The position numbers and the translations under genes were made by a program. The notes beneath the pieces are model-generated. The model made no database searches. It saw only the letters and a list, made by a program, of their open reading frames with translations, and was not told where the DNA came from. From Gammaproteobacteria bacterium (GTDB lineage Bacteria; Pseudomonadota; Gammaproteobacteria; PS1; Pseudothioglobaceae): a stretch of 5,343 nt of DNA. Positions within the stretch are counted from its first letter, which is position 1. Each line of letters starts with the position of its first letter. Shown piece after piece: positions 1 to 5,343 of the stretch. Location: NCBI GenBank assembly GCA_029937335.1, contig JAPYQD010000037.1:1-5343 (forward strand), in the 5' to 3' direction.

Positions 1-966
1 ATCAATTACATTGAGATTATCCATGCCTTTGATTGAGCGGTCAATACGTCCGAGCAATAATAATAGTTTTTGTAGGCGTTGGTAGGAATGGCGTTTAAGA
101 GTGCTAGCAACGATTGGTTTTCTTTTATTCCATACACGATGGCTCTGTAAAACCGAATCTACTTGTTTTACTTGCTGTAGTTCGATCGACATATTGATAA
201 TGGTATTGATCTCTCGATATAAAGAATTACTCAGTTGGATCGGCATTGCTGTGTCATCGAGTAGTGTTTCGTAAATCTTAAGCACTTGGTTGCCATCACC
301 TAGGAGCGCTGCGTCAATCAAGCCATAAATAGTGTATTTGGATTGTTGATTGATTTGATCTAGATATTCTTGAGTGTCAATTTTTCCATTCGGGTAAGCC
401 ATTTTTAATTTTTGGATTTCCTGCATGGAAGCTAATAAATTACCTTCGGTACAAAAAGCAATGCCTTGTGCTATTTCCCTATTGGATTCTAGACCCAGAG
501 TTACCATATGATTGGCAATCCAGCCTACTAAGTGGTCACTTTGCACTTCCCAATGTTGAACGACACCACCAAATTGTTCGAGTGTTTTAAACCATTTGCT
601 TTTTTGCTGAGCCATGTCAAGCTTGCCAGTAGAGATAATAAGCAAAATATCATTCGGCATCGATGCGGCAATTTCACTTAACGCCTTTGATCCTTTGATA
701 CCGATTTTCCCAGTTTTTAGTCGACACTCGATGATGCGTTTTGGTGAGAATAAAGAAATGGCTGACATCTCAGCGACAATTTGATTCCAATCAAAATTAC
801 CATCGATTTCAAAGCTGACTTTGTCGTCAAAACCTTGAATTTTAGCGGCCTTCCTGATTTCTTCTAAGCTTTGTTCGACTAGTAAAAGCTCTGGGCCGAA
901 GACAAAGTAAAGGGAATTAAGTTGGTTGGTTAATGTGTTGTTGAGTTGTTCTGGCTTAATTTTCAT
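1..966 (-). CDS. holA: DNA polymerase III subunit delta (partial, C-terminus off the left edge)
   Basis: Delta is the clamp-loader subunit that opens the beta sliding clamp so the gamma/tau-delta-delta' complex can load it onto primed DNA. The window holds 322 open codons from an ATG at 966 down to position 1. E. coli HolA has about 343 residues, so roughly 20 C-terminal residues are missing. Visible family marks are an N-terminal PEQL at residues 5-8; a GFDD/F-ID-x(4)-W stretch at 45-60; SLF at 71-73, matching the E. coli Leu73-Phe74 beta-clamp contact (here Leu72-Phe73); the EGNLLA motif at 174-179; and HRVWNKR at 276-282 in the C-terminal collar domain. The ATG matches the E. coli N-terminus and lies inside the end of lptE, overlapping it by 11 bases, so translation is probably coupled. 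The only purine-rich stretch upstream (GAGAAGA) lies about 13 bases from the start, too far for a normal ribosome site. No interruption or missing domain is seen. Confidence 0.95.
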   Translation of the reverse strand, partial: MKIKPEQLNNTLTNQLNSLYFVFGPELLLVEQSLEEIRKAAKIQGFDDKVSFEIDGNFDWNQIVAEMSAISLFSPKRIIECRLKTGKIGIKGSKALSEIAASMPNDILLIISTGKLDMAQQKSKWFKTLEQFGGVVQHWEVQSDHLVGWIANHMVTLGLESNREIAQGIAFCTEGNLLASMQEIQKLKMAYPNGKIDTQEYLDQINQQSKYTIYGLIDAALLGDGNQVLKIYETLLDDTAMPIQLSNSLYREINTIINMSIELQQVKQVDSVLQSHRVWNKRKPIVASTLKRHSYQRLQKLLLLLGRIDRSIKGMDNLNVID

Positions 967-1408
967 TTAAGCGATTTAATCTTCTCAACAGTTTTTTGAT
1001 AATGGTGTTGCGAAGCTGTTCATAACTTTCAGCAATCTGTAGTCGATCTGCTTGCGTTGCACTCATTTTGCTTAGGTGTGTGCTTGCTGTTAGGTTTTGA
1101 GATAATAGTAATTTATTGTCGTTGTTAAACACTTTAACAGGCACGCTTAAACTTAATGTGTAGCTGCTAGTTTTGCCGCTAGAGTTGTATGAAGATGTTT
1201 GCTTCTTTTGAACTTCATCACCGACTTGAATAGCTAAAGATTGAGTGGCTTCAGAGTTAAAACGTTTTCTTAATTCAAGCGTAAAGGCGTTGTTGTCAGT
1301 AGAGGTAATTGAGGCGTTAAGTGGCGTGTTTTTATAAGGCGTGTGAAAACCACAAGCACTTAATAAACTGGTAATAAGAATAATGGATAATAAATTAATC
1401 TTTGACAT
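956..1408 (-). CDS. lptE: LPS-assembly lipoprotein LptE
   Basis: LptE is an outer-membrane lipoprotein that plugs the LptD barrel and helps insert LPS into the outer leaflet. The 150-residue product begins with a lipoprotein signal peptide: Lys3, a hydrophobic run at residues 5-16, and lipobox LSAC at 16-19 with Cys19 as the lipidated residue. Residue +2 is Gly rather than Asp, consistent with outer-membrane sorting. The mature protein opens with CGFH, close to the CGWH/CGFH start common in LptE. It continues with beta-strand-like segments (YTLSLSVPVKVF at about 83-94) and a basic C-terminal helix ending in KKLLRRLNRL, as in the family. It is shorter than E. coli LptE (193 residues) and lacks that protein's Thr/Pro-rich tail. 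In E. coli the gene follows leuS and precedes holA. Here holA follows as expected, but upstream lies the divergent ftsH. No clear Shine-Dalgarno precedes the ATG. The assignment rests on the lipobox, overall pattern and holA linkage. Confidence 0.88.
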   Translation of the reverse strand: MSKINLLSIILITSLLSACGFHTPYKNTPLNASITSTDNNAFTLELRKRFNSEATQSLAIQVGDEVQKKQTSSYNSSGKTSSYTLSLSVPVKVFNNDNKLLLSQNLTASTHLSKMSATQADRLQIAESYEQLRNTIIKKLLRRLNRLNEN

Positions 1409-1465
1409 AATTTCGCAGGCGTTTCGTATTAAGTTAAGAATTATGACAGAATTTGAATTTATTTG

Positions 1466-1493
1466 TTGTTAAACCTTGAAAAATCGCTATCAA
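1466..1493 (-). promoter_or_regulatory. Possible sigma-70 promoter for lptE-holA
   Basis: On the minus strand TTGATA (1493-1488) is followed after 16 bases by TAACAA (1471-1466). This would start transcription near 1459 and give a leader of about 50 bases before the lptE ATG. The -35 match is good and the -10 match is mediocre. A second -10-like word, CATAAT (1445-1440), lies closer to the gene but has no convincing -35. In this AT-rich region either could be chance. The leading candidate is interleaved with the proposed ftsH promoter on the other strand. Confidence 0.3.
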
Positions 1494-1503
1494 GCCCTAT
1501 ATA
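1475..1503 (+). promoter_or_regulatory. Candidate heat-shock (sigma-32 type) promoter for ftsH-folP-glmM
   Basis: CTTGAAA (1475-1481) is followed after 13 bases by CCCTATAT (1495-1502). The E. coli sigma-32 consensus is CTTGAAA, 11-16 bases, CCCCATnT, so the -35 element is perfect and the -10 has one mismatch (T for the fourth C). The predicted start, around 1509-1511, leaves a leader of about 43 bases before the ftsH ATG. The same DNA can also be read as a sigma-70 promoter, TTGAAA (1476-1481), 16 bases, TATATA (1498-1503), so dual recognition is possible. In E. coli the ftsH operon belongs to the heat-shock regulon, which supports the reading. No transcript start can be proved from sequence. 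Confidence 0.6.
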
Positions 1504-1517
1504 AGAGCGCAATAGGG
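1475..1517. repeat. Two abutting short inverted repeats in the divergent promoter region
   Basis: The first dyad is CTTGA (1475-1479), 10 bases, TCAAG (1490-1494). The second begins at the next base: CCCTAT (1495-1500), 11 bases, ATAGGG (1512-1517). Together they tile 43 bases covering the proposed -35, spacer, -10 and start region of ftsH, where operators often sit. The arms are only 5 and 6 bases, so chance is a real alternative. They are too weak, and wrongly placed, to be a terminator. Confidence 0.35.
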
Positions 1518-1552
1518 TATATTTGTATTCTTCTTTTTATTGACTTTTTATT

Positions 1553-3466
1553 ATGTTTAAAAATTTATTACTTTGGTTGGTTTTGGGCAGTGTCCTAACC
1601 TCAATTTTTAGCCAATTTCAGGAGAGCGAGCAAAAGAATGAGATCAATTATTCTCAGTTTATTCAAAGCGTAAAGCAGGGTGATGTTTCTGGCGTAACCA
1701 TTTCAGGAAGTAACATTAAAGGTGTTGGTGCAGGCGGCGAGCAGTTTTCAACCTACAGTCCTGGTGATCTAGGCCTAATGGGTGATTTGCTGGATAATGG
1801 TGTTTCAGTTGAGGCCAAGCCACCAGAAAAAGACGGATTCTTTAAGCAGTTAATTATATCTTTAGCGCCGATTTTATTATTAATTGGTGTGATTCTCTAC
1901 ACCATGAAAGGCGCTGGCGGTTCAATGGGTGGTAAAAACCCAATGAGTTTTGGTAAGTCTAAAGCCAGACTTATACCTAAAGATGAGTCTAATACAACCT
2001 TCGATGATGTTGCAGGTGTTGATGAAGCTAAGGAAGATGTAGCGGAGTTGGTGGACTTCTTGTCTAATCCTGGCAAATTTACCAAAGTGGGCGGAAAGAT
2101 TCCTAAGGGTGTTTTATTGGTAGGTCCTCCAGGTACGGGTAAAACCCTATTGGCTAAAGCCATTGCAGGTGAAGCAGACGTGCCATTCTTCTTTATTTCT
2201 GGCTCTGATTTTGTTGAAATGTTTGTTGGTGTGGGTGCATCACGCGTACGCGACATGTTCGAACAAGCTAAGAAAAATGCGCCTTGTATTATTTTTATTG
2301 ATGAAATTGATGCTGTGGGCCGTCAACGTGGTGCTGGCATGGGTGGCGGACACGATGAACGTGAGCAAACGCTGAACCAAATGTTGGTTGAAATGGATGG
2401 TTTTGAAGGCAACGAAGGTGTAATTGTAATTGCAGCAACCAACCGACCAGATGTATTAGACCCGGCATTACTCAGACCAGGTCGTTTTGATCGTCAAGTT
2501 ACAGTTGGTTTGCCAGATATTAATGGCCGTGATGCAATTTTAAAAATTCATATGCGTAAATTACCTATTGCTAAAAATGTTCAGTCAATCAGTATCGCCA
2601 AAGGTACCCCAGGTTTTTCAGGGGCTGACTTAGCCAATCTATGTAATGAAGCTGCTCTGCTAGCTGCTGGAAAAGATATAGAGTTGGTAGGTATGCAGGA
2701 ATTTGAAAGGGCCAAAGATAAAATTATGATGGGTGCTGAACGTAAATCTTTGGCTATGGATGAAGCGGAAAAAGAAATGACTGCTTACCATGAGGCAGGC
2801 CACGCAATTGTTGGGCGACTTGTGCCTGAACACGATCCAGTCTACAAAGTAAGTATTATTCCTAGGGGTAGAGCATTAGGCGTGACTATGTTCTTGCCAG
2901 AGAAGGACAGCTACAGTATTTCTAGACGTAAGTTAAATTCTCAGATAGCATCATTATTTGGTGGACGTATTGCAGAAGAGCTTATATATGGTGCGGATGC
3001 TGTCACCACAGGTGCGAGTAATGATATTGAGCGTGCAACAGAAATTGCTCATAAAATGGTTAAACATTGGGGAATGTCAGATACACTAGGTCCGTTAGCT
3101 TATGGCGAAGATGAAGGGGAAGTGTTTTTAGGTCGTCAGGTAACGAAACACAAGCATATTTCGGAAGATACATTCAAAGTGATTGATTCTGAAATTCGAA
3201 ATATTATTGACGTCAATTACAAAGTAGCACAAAAAATCTTAGAAGAAAATAAAGATATTTTGATTGAGATGACTAAGGCTTTAATGGAATTTGAAACCAT
3301 TGATAAAGAGCAAATCGATGATTTAATGGATCGGAAACCTATTCGAGAAGCTGCAGTGATTATTGATTCTGATGTGGTTTCTACTGATCTAGGTTCCGGC
3401 ATTGAGGCTGATGAAAATATCGATTCAGACGATAAGCCAGTAGATGACAATCCGCAAGTAGCTTAA
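1553..3466 (+). CDS. ftsH: ATP-dependent zinc metalloprotease FtsH
   Basis: FtsH is a hexameric inner-membrane AAA+ protease that extracts and degrades unassembled membrane proteins and selected cytosolic regulators (in E. coli sigma-32 and LpxC). The 637-residue protein is full length (E. coli about 644). In order: transmembrane segment 1 at about residues 4-20, a periplasmic domain at about 25-95, transmembrane segment 2 at about 97-117, then the linker GKSKARL at 134-140. The AAA+ module has Walker A GPPGTGKT (191-198), the substrate-gripping pore motif FVG (224-226), Walker B IIFIDE (246-251), and the second region of homology with likely arginine fingers Arg308 and Arg311. The protease domain has zinc site HEAGH (413-417) and the third ligand Asp491 in TGASND. 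The last 45 or so residues are acidic and variable. All catalytic residues are present. The ATG matches the E. coli N-terminus, yet the bases before it are pyrimidine- and A/T-rich with no Shine-Dalgarno. rlmE, the usual upstream partner, is absent. Confidence 0.99.
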   Translation: MFKNLLLWLVLGSVLTSIFSQFQESEQKNEINYSQFIQSVKQGDVSGVTISGSNIKGVGAGGEQFSTYSPGDLGLMGDLLDNGVSVEAKPPEKDGFFKQLIISLAPILLLIGVILYTMKGAGGSMGGKNPMSFGKSKARLIPKDESNTTFDDVAGVDEAKEDVAELVDFLSNPGKFTKVGGKIPKGVLLVGPPGTGKTLLAKAIAGEADVPFFFISGSDFVEMFVGVGASRVRDMFEQAKKNAPCIIFIDEIDAVGRQRGAGMGGGHDEREQTLNQMLVEMDGFEGNEGVIVIAATNRPDVLDPALLRPGRFDRQVTVGLPDINGRDAILKIHMRKLPIAKNVQSISIAKGTPGFSGADLANLCNEAALLAAGKDIELVGMQEFERAKDKIMMGAERKSLAMDEAEKEMTAYHEAGHAIVGRLVPEHDPVYKVSIIPRGRALGVTMFLPEKDSYSISRRKLNSQIASLFGGRIAEELIYGADAVTTGASNDIERATEIAHKMVKHWGMSDTLGPLAYGEDEGEVFLGRQVTKHKHISEDTFKVIDSEIRNIIDVNYKVAQKILEENKDILIEMTKALMEFETIDKEQIDDLMDRKPIREAAVIIDSDVVSTDLGSGIEADENIDSDDKPVDDNPQVA

Positions 3467-3484
3467 TACCAAGCTGTAGTCAGT

Positions 3485-4288
3485 ATGACTATACAAACAT
3501 CAAAACCTTTGATCATGGGTGTGTTGAATATCACCCCTGATTCGTTTTCAGATGGTGGTCAGTACTTTGATACTGATAAAGCTATCGAAAGTGCCAAACG
3601 CATGATTAGCCAGGGTGCAGACATTATTGATGTTGGCGGTGAATCCACTCGTCCAGGCGCACAATCGGTTTCAATAGTTGACGAAATAAGGCGCGTGATT
3701 CCTGTCATTGAAGCACTGCAGTATTCAACTGATACCCCTATTTCAATAGATACCTCAAAACCAGAAGTGATGAAATTAGCCGTTGAGGCTGGTGCCAATA
3801 TGATTAATGACGTGTGTGCTTTAAGTGCTGATGGTGCGTTGGAAACTGCAGCCATGTTGAGCGTTGATGTATGTTTGATGCACATGCAAGGCAGTCCTAG
3901 AACTATGCAGAAGAACCCGACTTATAATGATGTAGTCGATGATATTAAAGATTTTTTTAGTCAGAGGATTGAAGCGTGTATTGAGGCTGGTATTGCCAAG
4001 GATAAAATTATTTTAGATCCTGGTTTTGGATTTGGTAAGACACTAGATCATAATCTAGAAATTTTAAAACGTTTTAATGAGTTTAAAAGCTTTGGATTGC
4101 CACTATTGGCAGGCCTATCTCGCAAGTCGATGATTGGCACACTTTTGGATGATAGAAATGTTGATGGAAGAGTTGTTGGCAGTGTAACAGGGGCTATAAT
4201 AGCAGTGCAAAATGGTGCAGATATTGTGCGTGTGCATGATGTGCTAGAAACCAAAGATGCATTGACGATTTTAGGGGGTGTGAGTTGA
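3485..4288 (+). CDS. folP: Dihydropteroate synthase
   Basis: FolP condenses 6-hydroxymethyl-7,8-dihydropterin pyrophosphate with p-aminobenzoate to give 7,8-dihydropteroate, the cytosolic folate step blocked by sulfonamides. The 267-residue product (E. coli 282) is a complete TIM-barrel enzyme. Visible motifs are MGVLNITPDSFSDGG (11-25), DVGGESTRPGA (49-59), SIDTSKPEV (87-95), IND (107-109), LMHMQGSPRTMQ (131-142), LDPGFGFGKT (177-186), GLSRKSMIG (210-218) and VRVHDV (248-253). The residues equivalent to E. coli Phe28, Thr62 and Pro64, where sulfonamide-resistance changes occur, are the ordinary Phe21, Thr55 and Pro57. It lies 18 bases after the ftsH stop, in the same frame, so no start upstream of this ATG is possible without crossing the ftsH TAA. 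There is no evident Shine-Dalgarno, so reinitiation after ftsH is plausible. The last four bases overlap the glmM start. Confidence 0.98.
   Translation: MTIQTSKPLIMGVLNITPDSFSDGGQYFDTDKAIESAKRMISQGADIIDVGGESTRPGAQSVSIVDEIRRVIPVIEALQYSTDTPISIDTSKPEVMKLAVEAGANMINDVCALSADGALETAAMLSVDVCLMHMQGSPRTMQKNPTYNDVVDDIKDFFSQRIEACIEAGIAKDKIILDPGFGFGKTLDHNLEILKRFNEFKSFGLPLLAGLSRKSMIGTLLDDRNVDGRVVGSVTGAIIAVQNGADIVRVHDVLETKDALTILGGVS
4273..4280 (+). promoter_or_regulatory. Strong Shine-Dalgarno for glmM inside the folP end
   Basis: AGGGGGTG closely matches the AGGAGGTG complement of the 16S rRNA tail, with one A-to-G change that still allows a G-U pair. The purine core ends six bases before TTG at 4285-4287, ideal spacing. 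It lies within the final folP codons (Gly-Gly-Val). It decides the glmM start, because no ATG or GTG is available nearby in that frame. Confidence 0.8.
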
Positions 4289-5343
4289 GTAGTTATTTTG
4301 GTACCGATGGTATACGCGGCAAAGTAGGTGTTGCACCGATTACAGCTGATTTTTTCTTAAAACTCGGTTGGGCAGTTGGCTCAGTTTTGGCTAAAAAGGG
4401 CAAGTCCAGTGTTGTTATTGGCAAAGACACTAGGGTGTCGGGCTATATATTTGAATCTGCTTTAGAGGCTGGGTTTTTATCTGCAGGTGTTGACGTGGGT
4501 TTGCTTGGTCCGATGCCAACACCAGGCATTGCGTATTTAACAAAAAAATATAATGCAAATGCCGGCGTTGTCATTAGTGCTTCACATAACTCTTTTGAAG
4601 ATAATGGAGTGAAGTTTTTCTCTCCAGAAGGTTTTAAGCTTAGCGATGCAGACCAAAAAGAAATTGAAGAAAAGATAGCACAGCCGATGGTGAGTGTTGA
4701 TAGTTCAAGCCTTGGAAAAGCAACACGCTGCGAACATCCGATCAGCCAATATGTGAAATTCTGTAAAGAAAGTTTTGATTATTCCGTTAATTTAGGCGGC
4801 TTGGATATTGTGATTGATTGTGCACATGGTGCAACTTATCACCTTGCTGAGGATGTCTTCTCAGGTTTAGGTGCTAGTATTACGATAATTAACAATCAAC
4901 CGGATGGTTTTAATATTAATCTTAAGTGTGGGGCGACTGATACAGCGCATTTACGCGATGTTGTATTGGCACAAAAAGCTAACCTAGGTATTGCTTTTGA
5001 CGGCGACGGCGATCGATTAATTATGATTGATGCAAACGGTGAATTGGTAGATGGCGATGAGCTGGTGTTTATCTTGGCTAAGTCTTGGCATAGTCAAAAT
5101 CATTTACTGAGTAATACTGTTGTGGGCACAAAGATGAGTAATTTGGGCATGCGACATGCATTAAGAGATCTAGAAATTAATTTTATTGAAGCTGACGTGG
5201 GCGATCGCTTTGTCATGGAGCAGATGCAAATCAATAATGCTATTTTAGGTGGTGAAGGCTCAGGTCATATTATTTGCTTGGATAAGGCCACTTCTGGTGA
5301 CGCAATGATTGCAGCACTTCAAGTATTAGAAGTGATTGCTAAG
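4285..5343 (+). CDS. glmM: Phosphoglucosamine mutase (partial, C-terminus off the right edge)
   Basis: GlmM interconverts glucosamine-6-phosphate and glucosamine-1-phosphate, the step before GlmU makes UDP-GlcNAc for peptidoglycan and lipid A. The window holds 353 codons of an expected 445 or so; most of the C-terminal phosphate-binding domain 4 is outside. The N-terminus YFGTDGIRGKVG (4-15) is diagnostic and fixes the start at TTG 4285, which overlaps the folP stop by four bases (TTGA). Further motifs are GKDTRVSG (46-53), GPMPTP (75-80), the phosphoserine loop SASHN with catalytic Ser100 (98-102), the magnesium loop DGDGDR (239-244; Asp239, Asp241, Asp243), and the sugar-specificity loop GGEGSGH (322-328). 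Two positions differ from common GlmM sequences: Ser103 follows SASHN where Pro is usual, and Gly325 stands where Gln or Asn is usual. Both lie beside intact catalytic residues, so an active enzyme is expected. Close packing with folP indicates cotranscription and translational coupling. Confidence 0.97.
   Translation, partial: MSSYFGTDGIRGKVGVAPITADFFLKLGWAVGSVLAKKGKSSVVIGKDTRVSGYIFESALEAGFLSAGVDVGLLGPMPTPGIAYLTKKYNANAGVVISASHNSFEDNGVKFFSPEGFKLSDADQKEIEEKIAQPMVSVDSSSLGKATRCEHPISQYVKFCKESFDYSVNLGGLDIVIDCAHGATYHLAEDVFSGLGASITIINNQPDGFNINLKCGATDTAHLRDVVLAQKANLGIAFDGDGDRLIMIDANGELVDGDELVFILAKSWHSQNHLLSNTVVGTKMSNLGMRHALRDLEINFIEADVGDRFVMEQMQINNAILGGEGSGHIICLDKATSGDAMIAALQVLEVIAK

Noticed and set aside
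1495..1517. CCCTAT/ATAGGG hairpin as a transcription terminator
   Set aside because: The stem is 6 bp with an 11-base loop and no immediate U run, and it lies between divergent genes where no transcript needs to end.
1540..1568. TTGACT just before the ftsH ATG as a -35 element
   Set aside because: A start from it would fall inside the ftsH coding region and remove the first transmembrane segment. The matching -10 is poor.
1897..2256. 119-codon minus-strand open frame inside ftsH
   Set aside because: It lies wholly within the conserved AAA+ coding region in antisense. Its translation is a Ser/Pro/Thr-rich shadow with no recognisable domain.
2163..2375. 70-codon plus-strand open frame inside ftsH
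   Set aside because: It is an alternative frame of the Walker B region; the in-frame protein is strongly conserved FtsH.
3217..3450. 77-codon minus-strand open frame opposite the ftsH end
   Set aside because: It is an antisense shadow, Ser-rich, with no separate ribosome site or promoter.
3464..3487. Possible readthrough fusion of FtsH and FolP, which share a frame across a TAA and six sense codons
   Set aside because: TAA is the least leaky stop, the downstream context shows no readthrough signal, and both proteins have complete normal ends. The shared frame is a one-in-three coincidence.
3559..4254. Two minus-strand open frames (108 and 68 codons) opposite folP
   Set aside because: Both are antisense to conserved FolP motifs and show no protein-like features.
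5201..5208. Palindrome GCGATCGC, resembling the cyanobacterial HIP1 octamer
   Set aside because: It is a single copy, created by the conserved Gly-Asp-Arg codons of GlmM, and nothing else suggests a cyanobacterium.

Overview
The window is a compact, AT-rich (by eye, not counted) piece of housekeeping chromosome. It most likely comes from a gammaproteobacterium: the FtsH, HolA, FolP and GlmM translations all follow the E. coli-type proteins closely, and an LptE lipoprotein implies an LPS-bearing outer membrane. The low G+C and the style of the GlmM and FtsH sequences recall marine sulfur-oxidiser (SUP05/Thioglobus-type) genomes. That placement is an impression from memory and was not tested.

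Layout. Positions 1-1408 hold two minus-strand genes, lptE (LPS transport lipoprotein) followed by holA (DNA polymerase III delta subunit). They overlap by 11 bases, and holA runs off the left edge. Positions 1409-1552 form a 144-base divergent intergenic region with candidate promoters in both directions, including a good match to a heat-shock (sigma-32) promoter facing ftsH. Positions 1553-5343 hold three plus-strand genes: ftsH (membrane AAA+ metalloprotease), folP (dihydropteroate synthase) and glmM (phosphoglucosamine mutase). Gaps are minimal: 18 bases between ftsH and folP, and a 4-base stop/start overlap between folP and glmM. glmM runs off the right edge.

How the genes relate. ftsH-folP-glmM is a classical gammaproteobacterial gene order and is probably one operon, with a stress-type promoter in front. 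FtsH removes damaged membrane proteins and, in E. coli, also controls sigma-32 and the LPS enzyme LpxC. GlmM supplies glucosamine-1-phosphate for UDP-GlcNAc, hence peptidoglycan and lipid A. LptE helps place finished LPS in the outer membrane. The divergent pair therefore shares an envelope theme, while holA (replication) and folP (folate) are passengers of conserved gene order.

No mobile element, CRISPR array, RNA gene, toxin, defence gene or other unknown system is visible. The points worth a second look are the promoter architecture between lptE and ftsH, the local gene order (no rlmE before ftsH and no leuS before lptE), and the TTG start of glmM.
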